Counted from the stretch's first letter, positions 12,508 to 24,629 are shown. The stretch: DNA of 64,000 nt from Takakia lepidozioides (GCA_030704615.1 CM060733.1:8992001-9056000); one strand, 5' to 3'. Notes: generated from the letters alone by a model not told the origin. Program-made: numbers and translations.

Positions 12508-13230
12508 TGTCGCACACCTCAGTTCGGTAAACTCCCCTTCAAGTCATAGTTACTCGCTTTGATGCGCGCGCCTGACTCCCAACCTGGCCGCCGGGCCAAC
12601 TTGGAGTTTCGGCTGCTCACCGGGACATAATGGTCCCCTTCCGCTTCCCTCTAAACCCTCCACCTATTTGGGACTAGGAGAATTCCCTTTGGTAGATGGC
12701 AGTCCGGAACAGCTCCCCACTCTTTGGTCGCTTTCCGGCTCGCTCGCTTACTCACTAGTTTTTGGTCACCAACGGGCTTGCACCGTTCTCGGGGTTACTA
12801 CTCCCTATATATACTTCTGTAGCTGTCCGCGGGGGTTTCATAACCAGCCATGCCATTTTATGGCGAACCACCACGAAAACCCTCGACTCCCGGTGGTGAG
12901 TCGCGGTGAGTCTTGGCCCACTCACCGCGGCCCCAATGGACCGTGATGAGTCCCAAGACTCCCCACGACTCCCACCTCGAGGTCTCCACCCCATGGTGGT
13001 CCTATGCCACCCCCACTAAGTCCCACTAAGCTACCACCACCCCTTGTGGAGCCACCTCCACCGCAACCCGGTGTGCGGGGCTCCACCTAGTGAGCGCCTC
13101 CGCCTCCTTGAGTGCCTTGGGCACTCAAGGGTGCTTCAGCCCCCCATACCTATCGCTGCCGCTGCCCCCACCACAGGGGCAGCCCCTCATGTGTCCCGAC
13201 CCCCTGCCCTCAAGGCAAAGGGCCGCGACA
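12508..13230 (-). repeat. 3' LTR of the chromovirus
   Basis: 723 bp, bounded by TGTCGC and GCGACA. It contains a TATATATAC box near 12811-12819 on the plus strand, but the element is transcribed from the other strand. It differs from the 5' LTR only by single-base indels in short homopolymers (near 12996, 13052, 13136 and 13201). Confidence 0.95.
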
Positions 13231-14135
13231 CACACCCCTACCAACAGGGAGTCGATGTCCTCATCGACTTGTCCATTTTGTAGAAACGAACATCCAAGTT
13301 GTGGCGTCCCACATCAAGGAGTTTGTTTCCGTACCATGGCGTCCCATGGCAAAGAACCAAACCCCACACTTGACTCCACTCTCCACTAGCTAGTTCGGCC
13401 GACTTCCTCCAAGTCCCGGCCAAGGGTGGAGCCTCTCCAGCTCCTCCCAGTGCACCTTCTTGGCCTACTTCAAGGCCAAGGAACGATCCTCCCCGAGGAT
13501 CGAATCGCCTTACTGCAACAACATTGCTTGCGATCGCTCATGATGCCGCTTTTGGCATCACCTTGAGCAAGGGTTCACCTGGAACCCTCTTTGACTAGGA
13601 AGATAACCTTGAACCAACCGTGCACCCCAATCACTACAATTGGGTCCGCCTTGGAATGCTGGCCTGAGGTACGGGAACACGCCGAAGCCGCACTACGACT
13701 TCGTCCCGAGGCTACACGATTATAGTACGTGAACGGAAGCACGTAGCTTCCGCGTTAGCCCGCACTACAAGGCAACCCCCTCGGTAGCGCAGTTATAGTA
13801 CGCGCGCGCGCCAGGTGCGCACTAGCACTTGAACTCCCAAATAAGACGCAAGTTTCCTTGCCCCTTGGATGGGAGTCACCCGATTTCGGCACTGCGCAAA
13901 CACACGATTAACCCAATTTACCTCTCCCACTTTTGTAAGCTAGCATGCATTCTACACACCAGCCAACCATACCATGCATCACCATTCCAAACACAATAGG
14001 ACGCACAATATTTGGAACCCATTTCCTTTATCACAAATTTTTGTACAATACAAGTTTTTGCAATCGGATTCCTGAGCTAGCTAAACCGGGCTAAGCATGC
14101 ATTTCCTCCCCCACGCTCCAAGGTTGATGTCCCCA
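13231..14135 (-). other. Chromovirus 3' non-coding region
   Basis: About 905 bp lie between the chromodomain stop and the 3' LTR, long for this kind of element. No conserved ORF is visible. The segment is conserved in the second copy (63320-64000). It includes GGAAGC-ACGTA-GCTTCC, a potential hairpin near 13734, and a CGCGCGCGCG run near 13801. The polypurine tract should lie at the LTR edge (13231-13240, AGGGGTGTG on the minus strand). Confidence 0.7.
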
Positions 14136-14534
14136 TCAACGCTTCTTCCGCTTTTGAGGTCGCCCTTCGAACGCTGCAACTGCCTCGGATGCGTTTCCCA
14201 TTTCTGAGGCACGCACCCAAGATGCCTCCACAAGATGATAGCCCTTCCATTTGACGAGATACTCCGTTTCTCGGTTCTTGAACCTCCTCGACTTAAGTAT
14301 TGCCTCCACCTCGTACTCGGGTTCATTTTCATGATCCAACAGCATAGGTGGCGGACGCAACACTTGCTGCCGATTCGGACGTGCTTCATCTTTGAAGTAA
14401 GGCTTCAAAAGGGAGACATGGAATACTGGGTGCACCTTGCTGTTTGCTGGCAGCTCCAATTCATACACATCCTCATTCATAACCCTCCGAATGCGAAAGG
14501 GACCCGCATACGGAGGTACGAACTTCGGACTCAT
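14136..14534 (-). CDS. Chromodomain tail of the chromovirus polyprotein (frame-shifted)
   Basis: 132 codons opening with [15 protein letters not shown], the segment that normally follows the integrase C-terminal GPY/F-type fold. It ends in a chromodomain ([14 protein letters not shown] then YLVKWKGY), which binds histone marks and directs integration to heterochromatin. The ATG overlaps the TGA that ends the upstream frame (14531-14534), so this part is in a different frame from the rest of pol. The break falls on a run of three A where one more A would make the frame continuous, so I infer a one-base deletion or sequencing error rather than a separate gene. Confidence 0.85.
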   Translation of the reverse strand: MSPKFVPPYAGPFRIRRVMNEDVYELELPANSKVHPVFHVSLLKPYFKDEARPNRQQVLRPPPMLLDHENEPEYEVEAILKSRRFKNRETEYLVKWKGYHLVEASWVRASEMGNASEAVAAFEGRPQKRKKR

Positions 14535-17500
14535 TTCCGGAGGTAGTCAAAATTCTTGATGTTCAACCAGACCTCTGTGCCTGCCTCAAACTTCACTTCC
14601 CTCCGCTTCCGATTCGCCTGCCTTTCATACCGTTTCCTAGCTTTGGCAATGTTGTACTTTGCGAGCTTCAACAAACGCTCGCGTTCTTCCAGTACCGCCG
14701 CTACTGCCGGTTCCTCAACGTCCTGGGCGGCCCAACTTGTCGGCACCAGAGGTGCTTTTCCATAGACCAATACAAAAGGGGAAACTCCCGTCGCGGAGTG
14801 TTCTGTGTTATTATAACAGAACTCTGCCGCGTCTAAGTGTTCCATCCAGTCTGATTGGTCTGCCGACACGTAATTCCGCAAGAATTGCTTCACTACGGAA
14901 TTCACTCTTTCCGTTTGGCCGTCCGTCGTAGGTCGGAAGGCGGTGCTCATCTTCAGCCTCGTCCCCATCTTCTTCCAAAGTGCTCTCCAGAATTTACTCG
15001 TAAACTTTGGGTCGCGGTCCGAGACAATATCCTTCGGGACTCCATGATGCTTTAAGACGTGGGCGAAGTAAAGTCGCCATGTCTCCTGCGCAGTAGCCGT
15101 CTCCTTGGTGGGGATGAAATGGGCCATTTTACTGAACCTATCTACCACCACCATGATTGCATCGAATCCTTTTGACAGCGGCATAGCAGTCATGAAATCC
15201 ATCGAGACGCTTTCCCAAGTCCCCTCTGGAATCGGCAAGGGTTGTAACAGCCCCGCTTGCTTTTTATACTCGCTCCGGTTTTGTTGGCATGTGGTGCATG
15301 TCTTTACATACTCCTCTGCCTCCTCCCTCAGTTTGGGCCAGAAATACTCTTTCTTCAAGAGTGCCGCAGTGCGCTTGGCTCCACCGTGGCCCGCAAGCGG
15401 GCTATCATGGCATTCTCTCAAGAGACTATCCCTGATCCCTCCCTTTGGCACATAGAGACGTTTTTGCTTATACCGGAGCAGTCCGTTTTGCAAGTGGAAC
15501 TGCGATTTAACCCCCATTCTCAAGTTCTGCATCACGCACTTTGCCAGCTCATCCTTCCGGCAAGCCTTCCGGATCTTCCTTTGGAGCGCCGTCTCGCCCT
15601 TGTACACCAACAAGAGCTGCTGCTTTCTACTTAAAGCATCGGCCACCACATTGTCCCGTCCCGGTTTGTACTGGATATCCACGTCGAACACTACCAAAGT
15701 ATCTTGCCACCTAAGTTGTTTTGGGGACAACTTGGGCTGCGTGGCAAAATACTTCACCGTGACATTGTCCGTGAACACCTTCACTGGGTTGGAACCAACA
15801 TAGTGGCGCCAGAGTTCAAGGCAATGTACCACCGCCTTCATCTCTTTTTCGTGCGTCGGCCACCGTCGCTCCACTTCATTCAGTTTCTTACTTTCGTAAG
15901 CCACTGGACGTCCATCTTGCATAAGTACACCCCCAATTGCGAAGTCCGATGCATCTGTATGAATCTCAAACGGACGATCGAACTCCGGGATTTTTAAGAC
16001 TGGAGCTTCCGTCATCCGCTGCTTCAATTCAGCAAAAGCTTGGCCACAAAATGTGTTCCATACCCAGACTTTGGATTTACACAGAAGGTCCGACAGCGGC
16101 CCCGCGATCTTGGCGAAATTTCTCACATACTTCCGGTAATAGGAGGCGAGTCCTAGGAAGGATCGCACTCCCGGGACCGAAGTCGGAGGCTCCCAGTCCA
16201 AGATCGCCCTCACCTTTCTGTCATCCATTTTGATCCCATCCTGTGTAATCACGTGCCCCAAGAACTCCACTTTTGTGACCCCGAATTCGCACTTTGAAGC
16301 TTTGGCATACAGCTTCCCTTCTCGCAATTTTTGGAACACCCTTTTGAGGTGCTCCAGGTGCTCCTCCTTTGTTTTCGAGTACACCAAGATGTCGTCGATG
16401 TACACGATCACAAAGTCATCCAACCACTCCTGGAAAAGGCTGTTCATCAGCGTGCTAAATGTCGCTGGTGCATTGGTGAGCCCAAAAGGCATCACCAAGA
16501 ACTCATATGAACCATACCTTGTCCTGCACGCGGTCTTCTCCTCATCTCCTTCCGCCACCCAAATTTGGTGATAGCCGGAGCGCAAGTCGATCCGGCTGAA
16601 ATACTTCGCTCCTGCCAACCGATCGAAGAGGTCGTCGATCCTTGGCAAAGGGTACCGGTTTTTGATAGTCACCTTATTCAGAGCCCTGTAATCGACACAC
16701 ATCCGCAGCGTCCCATCCTTCTTGTCTGCAAATAGCACCGGGGCTCCGTAAGGTGACTTACTCGGCCGGATGTACCCCTTTGACATTAGATCTTTGAGCT
16801 GAGTCTTCAGCTCGACCAACTCTTTGTGGCTCAACCGGTAGGGCGCCTTGGCAGGCGGTTCCGATCCCGGTATCACCTCAATTTTGTGGTCAACTCCTCT
16901 TCGCGGTGGCAAGCCGCTTGGTAAATCCTCCGGCATCACATCCTGGTATTTCTCCAAAATCCCCTTGATCCAATCTGGGCTCGGCTCCCCATCGCCTTCT
17001 CCTTTCACTTCTCTAATGTAAAGCAAAAACTGGGACTCGTGTGTCTCCTCCACGGCCCACTCCTTTGCTGATAGAAGGTTTATTCGCCCTCCCACGGATT
17101 TGGGCGTTTCCGACACTCGTAAAACCTCGCCACCATTCCCACATGGCAGCGTGACTACTCTCTTGCGGCCATCTATGACCGCTCCGGATTTGCTCAAAAA
17201 GGTCATTCCCAAAATGAGATCCACTCCATCGATCTCGCAGATAGTGAAGTTCTCACGTCCCTCCCAACTCCCCAGTTGAAGAGGAACATCAAACGCCAAC
17301 CTTGTCGCCAACTGAGGTTCTCCTTTGGCAGAGCGCACCTCAATAGAGGCCCCCACGTCACTTGTCGGGAGTCCCAACTTTCGCGCCGCCGCCGGCGTCA
17401 TGAAGGAGTGCGACGCTCCTGTGTCCACCAACAACGACACATTAGTTCCGGATATTATCCCATCCACGAACAATAACTGACTCCCTTTTCGTAAGGCGCC

Positions 17501-18697
17501 AGTTTCCTGATACAACTCACAAGAAAATTTGCCTACCTTGCAAGTCCTGGCGACCACCGCTTCCACCAAGCGACTGATGGTATCTTCCGACAGCTCCGTG
17601 GTCGCCCGAGTCATGTTCAATTGCCGGGGCTTCGTGCACTTCTTGGCCATGTGCCCGGGCTCCCCGCAATTGAAACACACTCCATCAAAGGTCGCCTTCT
17701 GTCCGCCATAAGTCGCTCCACCCGCTTTTCCTTTCGAAGCACCGGGTGCCGCCTTGACGTGTGAAGGACCTCCCTTCGATTTCCACGTGCCATTTTCGCC
17801 GCGTGGCCTATCCCACTTCTTTTCCGGTCGGGAGGAGTCACCTTCCCGCCGGGTCTTCTTGTGGTTCAGCTCCGTACGGCCTTGTCTCTCACCCCTAGGG
17901 ACATCCGAGAAACATTCAGCTCTCTCAATTGCCTCGTTCAAAGTCTTGGGTGGCTTCTCCTCCAACTTCCGCCTAGCCCATGGGGCCAGTCCCGCCACAA
18001 AGTTGAAGACCATTTCTGGTTCTGCCATGTCCGCGACTTCGAGCAACAGCACATTGAAAGCCTGGACATACCCCCGAATGTCATCTGTTTGCTTCAAATT
18101 CCTCATCTTGTCCCGGGCAAGCCAGGATGCGTTGAGGGGCACAAACTGTCTCTTCATCAATTCCTTGAACTCACTCCAGTTCAAGGTTTCCGGGCTTGGG
18201 CCTCGGTCGTGAAGGCGTTTCTGCCACCATTGTTGAGCATAGCCCCTCAAATAGGTGGGAGCCACTTCCACCCGATCCTCGTCACTCAACTTGGCCGCCC
18301 GGAAGTACTGCTCTAGCTCCAGGAGCCAGGTGTTGAGTGCCTTCCGGTTTCGAACGCCCTCGAAGGTGCCGGGTTCCTTAGGCTTCACCTTAAACTTTGC
18401 CTTGGTGGAAGTGGCATTAGCCGCCTTCAACACGTCTTTCAACGTCCCACCAAACTGCGCCAACAACCCTTCCCAAAAGGCTGCCGGCATGGGAGGCATC
18501 TCTTGGTTTGTCGGAGCTCTCAAAGATTCCTCGGGCTCCGACTCCTCGGATTCCTCCCGCTCCTGAGCGGCCTCGTTTTCGGAAACATTAATCGCTTCCT
18601 CAAACGGCCGCCTTGGTGACACGTCGCCCCCATCGGGCTCACCGGGATCATCATCTTTTGGGCCGTTCCGCTTTCGCTTCGGCTTGCCCGACCCCAT
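14531..18697 (-). CDS. Chromovirus Gag-Pol polyprotein
   Basis: The start is taken at the ATG at 18697 ([10 protein letters not shown]); an open frame extends upstream into the primer site and LTR but is unlikely to be used. Order of domains: Gag with a retrotransposon Gag core (about 18370-18000), a CCHC zinc knuckle [14 protein letters not shown] (about 17676-17635), aspartic protease with LVDTGAS (about 17437), reverse transcriptase with the YIDD box (about 16395), RNase H starting at [12 protein letters not shown] (about 15960), then integrase with an HHCC finger (from about 15410) and the D,D,E core (SMDF, VSDRDP, and E in DGQTERVN near 14905). The frame is open for nearly 1,390 codons. 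It makes the capsid and enzymes for reverse transcription and integration. The chromodomain lies in the next frame (14136-14534). Confidence 0.95.
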   Translation of the reverse strand: MGSGKPKRKRNGPKDDDPGEPDGGDVSPRRPFEEAINVSENEAAQEREESEESEPEESLRAPTNQEMPPMPAAFWEGLLAQFGGTLKDVLKAANATSTKAKFKVKPKEPGTFEGVRNRKALNTWLLELEQYFRAAKLSDEDRVEVAPTYLRGYAQQWWQKRLHDRGPSPETLNWSEFKELMKRQFVPLNASWLARDKMRNLKQTDDIRGYVQAFNVLLLEVADMAEPEMVFNFVAGLAPWARRKLEEKPPKTLNEAIERAECFSDVPRGERQGRTELNHKKTRREGDSSRPEKKWDRPRGENGTWKSKGGPSHVKAAPGASKGKAGGATYGGQKATFDGVCFNCGEPGHMAKKCTKPRQLNMTRATTELSEDTISRLVEAVVARTCKVGKFSCELYQETGALRKGSQLLFVDGIISGTNVSLLVDTGASHSFMTPAAARKLGLPTSDVGASIEVRSAKGEPQLATRLAFDVPLQLGSWEGRENFTICEIDGVDLILGMTFLSKSGAVIDGRKRVVTLPCGNGGEVLRVSETPKSVGGRINLLSAKEWAVEETHESQFLLYIREVKGEGDGEPSPDWIKGILEKYQDVMPEDLPSGLPPRRGVDHKIEVIPGSEPPAKAPYRLSHKELVELKTQLKDLMSKGYIRPSKSPYGAPVLFADKKDGTLRMCVDYRALNKVTIKNRYPLPRIDDLFDRLAGAKYFSRIDLRSGYHQIWVAEGDEEKTACRTRYGSYEFLVMPFGLTNAPATFSTLMNSLFQEWLDDFVIVYIDDILVYSKTKEEHLEHLKRVFQKLREGKLYAKASKCEFGVTKVEFLGHVITQDGIKMDDRKVRAILDWEPPTSVPGVRSFLGLASYYRKYVRNFAKIAGPLSDLLCKSKVWVWNTFCGQAFAELKQRMTEAPVLKIPEFDRPFEIHTDASDFAIGGVLMQDGRPVAYESKKLNEVERRWPTHEKEMKAVVHCLELWRHYVGSNPVKVFTDNVTVKYFATQPKLSPKQLRWQDTLVVFDVDIQYKPGRDNVVADALSRKQQLLLVYKGETALQRKIRKACRKDELAKCVMQNLRMGVKSQFHLQNGLLRYKQKRLYVPKGGIRDSLLRECHDSPLAGHGGAKRTAALLKKEYFWPKLREEAEEYVKTCTTCQQNRSEYKKQAGLLQPLPIPEGTWESVSMDFMTAMPLSKGFDAIMVVVDRFSKMAHFIPTKETATAQETWRLYFAHVLKHHGVPKDIVSDRDPKFTSKFWRALWKKMGTRLKMSTAFRPTTDGQTERVNSVVKQFLRNYVSADQSDWMEHLDAAEFCYNNTEHSATGVSPFVLVYGKAPLVPTSWAAQDVEEPAVAAVLEERERLLKLAKYNIAKARKRYERQANRKRREVKFEAGTEVWLNIKNFDYLRK

Positions 18698-18738
18698 GAT
18701 GAGGCCAATCCCAAGGACGATCGCGTACTGAACTCTAA

Positions 18739-18750
18739 GCTCTGATACCA
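18739..18750 (-). promoter_or_regulatory. Primer-binding site, tRNA-iMet
   Basis: On the minus strand, TGGTATCAGAGC starts two bases after the end of the 5' LTR. It is complementary to the 3' end of plant initiator tRNA-Met and primes minus-strand DNA synthesis. Confidence 0.95.
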
Positions 18751-18752
18751 AG

Positions 18753-19477
18753 TGTCGCACACCTCAGTTCGGTAAACTCCCCTTCAAGTCATAGTTACTC
18801 GCTTTGATGCGCGCGCCTGACTCCCAACCTGGCCGCCGGGCCAACTTGGAGTTTCGGCTGCTCACCGGGACATAATGGTCCCCTTCCGCTTCCCTCTAAA
18901 CCCTCCACCTATTTGGGACTAGGAGAATTCCCTTTGGTAGATGGCAGTCCGGAACAGCTCCCCACTCTTTGGTCGCTTTCCGGCTCGCTCGCTTACTCAC
19001 TAGTTTTTGGTCACCAACGGGCTTGCACCGTTCTCGGGGTTACTACTCCCTATATATACTTCTGTAGCTGTCCGCGGGGGTTTCATAACCAGCCATGCCA
19101 TTTTATGGCGAACCACCACGAAAACCCTCGACTCCCGGTGGTGAGTCGCGGTGAGTCTTGGCCCACTCACCGCGGCCCCAATGGACCGTGATGAGTCCCA
19201 AGACTCCCCACGACTCCCACCTCGAGGTCTCCACCCCATGGTGGGTCCTATGCCACCCCCACTAAGTCCCACTAAGCTACCACCACCCCTTGTGGAGCCC
19301 ACCTCCACCGCAACCCGGTGTGCGGGGCTCCACCTAGTGAGCGCCTCCGCCTCCTTGAGTGCCTTGGGCACTCAAGGGTGCTCAGCCCCCCATACCTATC
19401 GCTGCCGCTGCCCCCACCACAGGGGCAGCCCCTCATGTGTCCCGACCCCCCTGCCCTCAAGGCAAAGGGCCGCGACA
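18753..19477 (-). repeat. 5' LTR of the chromovirus
   Basis: 725 bp, TGTCGC...GCGACA, identical to the 3' LTR apart from four single-base indels. It would hold the promoter for the minus-strand genomic RNA. Confidence 0.95.
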
Positions 19478-20767
19478 TGATATGTATATATATATTTAAT
19501 TTGTTTTTGTGATACATAGATGTATCGTATGTGTGTTGGTTAGTCTGTAGTATCTTAGAATTGTTATAATGTGGAGGTCATAGGTTCAAGTATGCATTGC
19601 CTAATATATGTATAACAATGAACATATCGCCATTGGACAGAACCGGAGTCAATGGTCAACAAGTTTTTGAAATTCAAATTTCAAATTCACATTTTCTCAC
19701 CTAAATTCAAATGTACCCCTTAAACTGCGACGCCCGGACGTTGCTAATTCGGCATTGCAGAGTAGGATTTTTTTTTGTTTTTGTTTTTTCGACGTCCGAG
19801 CATCGCAAGTCGCGCCGGCGTCGCAAATTGCAGTGGCACAAAATTGCGACCCCCATCGGTCGCAAAATTGCGAAAAAAATTTGGCGATGCCTTTACGACA
19901 GCCTCTCTTCCCTGCCCGAAAAGGGCTATTTTGCGACGCCGCGGCATGGCTGCGGCGTCGAAAACCCCCCTTTTTTTTCAGTAGTATTGTTCACAAGTTG
20001 CGTCTTGAGCATTGCATCTTTGTAGAATACCCGGAAGGCGATCCGATTCCACGCCCTGAGTTAGAGCTGGACACACCATCCGAGTACTGGGTGAAGCGCA
20101 TTGAAGAAACGGATGCGCAAGAAGCTGTTAGGGTGGTCACTTCCAAGGTGGAGATGAGGCTGCAGCGCCGTAAGGTTCACGAGGCTCTACAAGGGGCTTG
20201 GGCTGGACAGCTTCTACAGTCTCTGCATGCCAAGGAAATTTCTCTCAAGATTCCTTTTGCGGAAGCAAGGAGAGGCTGCACGGGGGACAAACTCTCAATT
20301 GGGCCGAGCTCGGCATACCACAGTTTACGGTGTCCAGGGAATTAGACATTGAGCTTGAGAGATTTTTGCCTCCTCTCAAACCTAGTCCATTACGCTTGTG
20401 GGACTTTGTCAATGGAGGTTCTGCCATAATATTTGCGAATCTTCGCCCTAGAGTTCCTTCGCCTCCCACTCGGGAACCCACCTTTGAGGAAGTCGTCGTG
20501 GGGATACCTATTGGTGATTTTCCTATTGCCCTACTGATGTGCTCGTGTTTTAGATGGTGTGAACTTCAGGCAGGAGAAGGTGGGGCTTTGCAATCTCGCC
20601 ACCATTGACAGCTATCATGCGCACACATATATCCTAGTCAAGAAAAATGTTCTCCGTAGCATTGTACGAGTCACATTCTGGTTCAAGTCTGAACGAAGTG
20701 TGTACTAGTATCTGGGTGAGGGGAGGGACTGTACCTGCTCCACAAACATAAGTACATCACCTCCCAT

Positions 20768-21133
20768 TTGTGTAGCCCATTGGGAGAAGTATCTCAGTGC
20801 CCCTTCGAACAGGTAGATTTGTTTCATTCCCCCATGCCTGTGTTTACGAGAGCTATGCTAGAAAAAGAAGCTGAAGAGATGGTTGGGCTAAGTGAGTTGA
20901 AAGCTCGTGCAGCGGAGGAGAGGGAATGGACAGCAACTAATGAACAAAATAGCCTCCCCTACAATTTGGGGGAGGCTTTTGAGTCATTCCTAGAGTTTTT
21001 TGAGATTGGCACTGAAATGAATGTTGTTCCACCTAAATTCAAAGTTAAATCCTTTCGGATTTGCCTCAAGGGCGAAGGTAGGAAGCTTTTTGAGTCCGAC
21101 ATCAAGAACAAGATTACACCACTCCTGACTTGA
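20768..21133 (+). CDS. Hypothetical ORF, possible Gag-like fragment
   Basis: A 121-codon frame with a helical, acidic segment (RAMLEKEAEEMVGLSELKARAAEE), then VPPKFKVKSFRICLKGEGRKLFE. The latter is loosely like the Gag core of LTR retrotransposons, where a hydrophobic stretch precedes a G-x-A/G-x-x-W/F motif. It ends 28 bp before a CACTA-end-like repeat at 21161. It may belong to the same broken unit as 11857-20608. No firm family. Confidence 0.3.
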   Translation: MCSPLGEVSQCPFEQVDLFHSPMPVFTRAMLEKEAEEMVGLSELKARAAEEREWTATNEQNSLPYNLGEAFESFLEFFEIGTEMNVVPPKFKVKSFRICLKGEGRKLFESDIKNKITPLLT

Positions 21134-21160
21134 AGTTCCAATATGATGACAGTGTATGAA

Positions 21161-21500
21161 AGAAAAACAAACAACCTAACCCAGTACCATATGAAAAAAA
21201 ACAAAAATAAAATAAAAACTAAGAACCCCAAAAGGCCATAAACCCTAAACCCAAAAAGGCCGGCCGTCGCCGCCTGCGACACCCTCGTTTTTTCAATTTT
21301 TCACGTCAGGGGTCGCATGCCGCGACGGAAAGCCGTCACGGGCGGCGACGTATTTTTTTTATTTGTGGGGCGAGGGGTCGCAAGCAGCGACGGCCCGCCG
21401 TCGCAAACACCATTTTTACATTTCAAAAAAAGGGCGGGGTGCAGGCGTGCGACGGCCGGGAGTCGCACATAGGCGCCGTGCCCTTTTTTTTTCCTTAGTT
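21161..21500. mobile_element. CACTA terminal-region fragment (same family as 44392-44944)
   Basis: From AAAGAAAAACAAAC at 21161 the sequence matches the right terminal region of the large element ending at 44944, including the CCATAAACCCTAAACCC stretch and CG-rich GCGACGGCC/CCGTCGC subterminal repeats. It stops near 21490 without the CACTA end, so it is truncated. The following 21510-21760 bp has a CT/GA-rich, leader-like look but no gene I can name. Confidence 0.55.
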
Positions 21501-21789
21501 CTTGAAGCACCTCCTTCCCCTCCCGTTTTCGTTTGTTCTTTGGGAGAGAGAGAGTTTAGAGAGTAGGGTTTAGGGTGGAGGAGAAACGCACTTGCCGCCC
21601 CAAGGAGTTTGCCCCAATGCCCTTCCAACGCCCTTCCAACGCCCACGGTAAGCACCACCTTCTCCCTCACCTTTTCTCTTGCTCTCTTGCCCTAAGCACG
21701 GGCTGAATTCTCTCTCCCATGTGTGGTAGAACGCCGCGCAGAGGCGGGATCTAAACAAAACAAAACAAAACAAAACAAAACAAAGTGGG

Positions 21790-22390
21790 GGGGGTGACTG
21801 AGCAGAAGGGGTTGGGCTTTTGGCTCAGCCTCAAGACTTTCAAAGTTGGTAAACAGAGGTACAGGCACAATTCCCTTGATAGATTTGAAGAGACCGTCTC
21901 TTTGATGAGAGAACCCCGGACATCAGAAAATGAATATTGTCTTCCGGTTGCCCACACAACGAGCAATTGCACTCTGTTTACTGTTCAAAGGTAGGCTTCA
22001 TGCCTTGAGTTTAAATTTCAGTCTGGTGCCAAGAGTGGGATAGACCCTTGAGCACATCCATGATGTCCTCTCCCATGTCACAGACTGGAAACAAGTTCAG
22101 GGAAGTTTTCTTCCTAACTTCATTTTCATCAAACAATTTTCTGGTAATAGACATGGCTTTGGACACTACACTCTCTAAGTCAGATTTATCCAACAAGGTC
22201 AAGACTTGCGGGCCAGATTCAGATCCTTGAGAATCTCTTCTACTCTCTTCTGCCAGGGCTTAGCTTGTTTGACAGGGTGGTCATGTTTCCAAGATATAGA
22301 GTAGATTAACTTAGGTCATCTGGTGTTGGACATATGTTGTAGCTGAACCCACCATCTAACCTTGAATTTATCTCGTCGGGAGCTTAAAAG
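21790..22390 (-). mobile_element. LINE-like ORF2 3'-end relic
   Basis: Minus-strand copy of the repeat at 5812-6848 and 8345-9150: TLLDKSDLESVVSKAMS and the GTRL-like region are recognisable at 22011-22202, and the finger region lies near 21940. Frames are broken. An (AAACA)n stretch lies next to its left end at 21753-21784. Confidence 0.55.
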
Positions 22391-22394
22391 AGAG

Positions 22395-23300
22395 CAGCAC
22401 AGAAGAGAGGGAAGATACTCATGTCATGTCAAGACATGGACAAGACCCACTAGGGTCATTGTCAATTAAAGACATAAACAGCCCATGACAGGGCACCATC
22501 TAACACTTCCATTCTTGTCATAGCATACCAAGTGACAACTCCCATTCAGTCATGATAAAACAGGGTGGGGGGGCGGGGTTTATTCATGTTCAGATTCCTG
22601 ACATGTACCCAAGTGACCCTCTTGCACAATACAAGTTAAATTGCAGCCTCAGATTATAACACAAGCATCTTGATGGACCAGCTTGTAGTTTATCATATTC
22701 CAAGCATGCAACCAATTAATCTCTTGGGCATGACAAAATATAATGCAGCCTCACTCTTTACCATTTGTAAGTAACCCAAGACATGCATCATGCAAGGCTC
22801 CTTGGGTAGGTAAGAACAGCCTGCCCTACTACAGATTCAAGATATGTTCACAAGCACCTTGAAGGACCAGCCTGCAATTTATCATATTTCAAGCATGCAA
22901 CCAAGTAATCTTCTTGGGCATGACAAAACATATTGCAGCTTCACTCTTTGCCATTTGTAAGTACCCCAAGACATGCATCATGCAAGGCCCCTTGGGTAGG
23001 TAAGAACAGCTTGCTATACTACAGATGCAAGACATGTATACACAAGCATCTTGATGGACCAACGTACAGTTTATTAGATTCCAAACATGCAACCAAGTAA
23101 CCTTCTTGGGCATGACAAGACAGACTGCAACTTCATTCTATACCATGTATAATTGCCCAAGACATGCATCATGTAAGGCATCTTGGCATGGAAGAAAGGC
23201 CTGTCATATTACAGATTCAAGATATGGACACACAAACACTTTGAGTGCCCGAGACCAAGCCCACTTGGCCAAAAAATAAATCATACATTGCAGGTGTCTG
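22395..23300. repeat. ~189-bp tandem repeat, locus 1
   Basis: The unit containing GCATGCAACCAAGTAATC and CAAGACATGCATCATGCAAGG recurs with starts near 22704, 22893 and 23085 (period 189-192 bp). It is preceded by a unique block (22395-22560) duplicated at 25118-25290 and followed by a shared tail to about 23310. The whole block is paralogous to 25118-26030, so an array with its flank was duplicated. The two copies now sit either side of CACTA-type DNA. No coding potential. Confidence 0.8.
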
Positions 23301-23641
23301 GTCTGATGGCAAAATAAGGCATACTCCGGGTTCCACAATCCTCACTAATCCGTTGATTTTGTGGGGGCTTGTGATGGGACCAGGTGAGGATCCTCACTTA
23401 CTTTGAAATTTCTTGAGCATGCAGTTGGGGATATGGGCTGAGGAGATCTGTAAGTTATCGCGCCTTGAAGTGGCTGCCGCCTGCAGCCCCGAATTCAACC
23501 CGACTGCTCCCGGTTTGGCATGCTACAGCCTATGTTTTGGATTTTGTTGTTCTGTCGTCGATGGGGCAACTCGACCTGCCTAGTCTGTCTCCTGAGGCCT
23601 GCATACAGACCATACCATATCTTTTGATCCTTGACAGCAGG

Positions 23642-24597
23642 CACTACTACGTTTGGGGGGGTTTAGCGATGCCCCAGCGACCTCCAACCGCCGCGATTAG
23701 CGACGAAAATACTCTACAGCGCCCGGGGCGCGCCAAGGCATTTTGCGACGTCGGGAAGTCGTAGAGACGTCACTCCCGGAATGTCGCTAATTAGCGTCGT
23801 CGGGGAATCGCAAACCCCCGAGACCCCCCGGCCGCGACGCCGACGCGACTTCCAACGTCCGGGCATCGCAAATATATATATATATATAATTATTTTTATT
23901 TTTATTTTTATTTTTTCTGCGACGCCACATAAGGGACGTCCGTGGGTCGTAAATGCGACCCCCAGACGTCACAGTTTAAGGGGTACATTTGAATTTAGGT
24001 GGGAAAACTTGAATTTGAATTTGAAATTTGAATTTCAAAAACTAGTTGATCATTGACTCGACATTGACCATTGACTCCGGTTTTGTTCAATGGCAGTTCA
24101 TACATTGTTCTACATATATTAGGCAATGCATACTTGAACCTATGACCTCCACATTATAACATTTCTAAGACACTACACACTAACCAACAAATCTATAATA
24201 CATCTATGTATCACAAAAGCAGTCCAAGTATATATATACATATCAAGAGTTAGCTCCTAGTGACTACCATTATCTCAATCTTATCATTGTGTTGCAGATT
24301 ATGCGTACTCTACAGGAGCTCTCACACCTGAACTTGCACCGGGACTTGTCCCCAGAGTTCTTCAAGAATAAATATCTATCAATGGCCCAAGTTTTGCAAA
24401 ACTGTATTGTAACTTATTATTGGACAATGGCTGTAGTCTGAGGATGCCAAGCCCATTATGTTCTATAATATACTCCCATAATCAATTTTCCGCGACGTCC
24501 CCAGGACGTTGGGGAATCGCAGCGCCACAGCCCAGCGATGCTTTTGCGACGGTCAGGCGCTCCTGCGACGGTGGGGAATTTAAAAAAAAAAACAAAA

Positions 24598-24629
<32 letters not shown>

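Larger units (their letters stand above)
12508..19477 (-). mobile_element. Full-length Ty3/Gypsy chromovirus, TSD TGATA
   Basis: A 6,970-bp LTR retrotransposon transcribed on the minus strand. LTRs at 12508-13230 (3') and 18753-19477 (5') start TGTCGC and end GCGACA. The target duplication TGATA occurs at 12503-12507 and 19478-19482. A tRNA-iMet primer site lies next to the 5' LTR, and the polyprotein has Gag, protease, RT, RNase H, integrase and a C-terminal chromodomain. The two LTRs show no substitutions, only four 1-base indels, so insertion was very recent. It landed inside the CACTA element at 11959-19986. A related copy starts at 62607. Confidence 0.95.
11959..19986. mobile_element. 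CACTA-type transposon (host of a nested chromovirus), TSD TTG
   Basis: The left end is CACTACATCAAATTGGGG at 11959. The right end, read inward on the minus strand, is TACTACTGAAAAAAAAGGGG at 19986, with one terminal-base change from CACTA. Both are flanked by TTG (11956-11958 and 19987-19989), the 3-bp duplication expected for CACTA elements. Subterminal DNA on both sides (11985-12430 and 19725-19965) is packed with GCGACGCC/GGCGTCGC motifs in both orientations, like Spm subterminal repeats. Without the nested retrotransposon (12508-19477) the element is about 1.05 kb and has no transposase, so it is non-autonomous. Confidence 0.75.
11857..20608 (+). pseudogene. Unidentified coding region split by a CACTA insertion
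   Basis: An ATG at 11857 opens a frame (MASSSDLIDSDPEVFEVHII...) that runs to the CACTA element starting at 11959. The sequence resumes at 19990 with a charged frame (HKLRLEHCIFVEYPEGDP..., then a helical, Lys/Arg/Glu-rich stretch to about 20280) and continues in another frame to about 20608. The two sides are not in the same frame even after removing the insertion and one target copy, so the gene was already broken or one side carries an indel. I recognise no domain. A retrotransposon Gag is possible given the LTR-like block upstream and the ORF at 20768-21133, but this is speculation. Confidence 0.4.
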
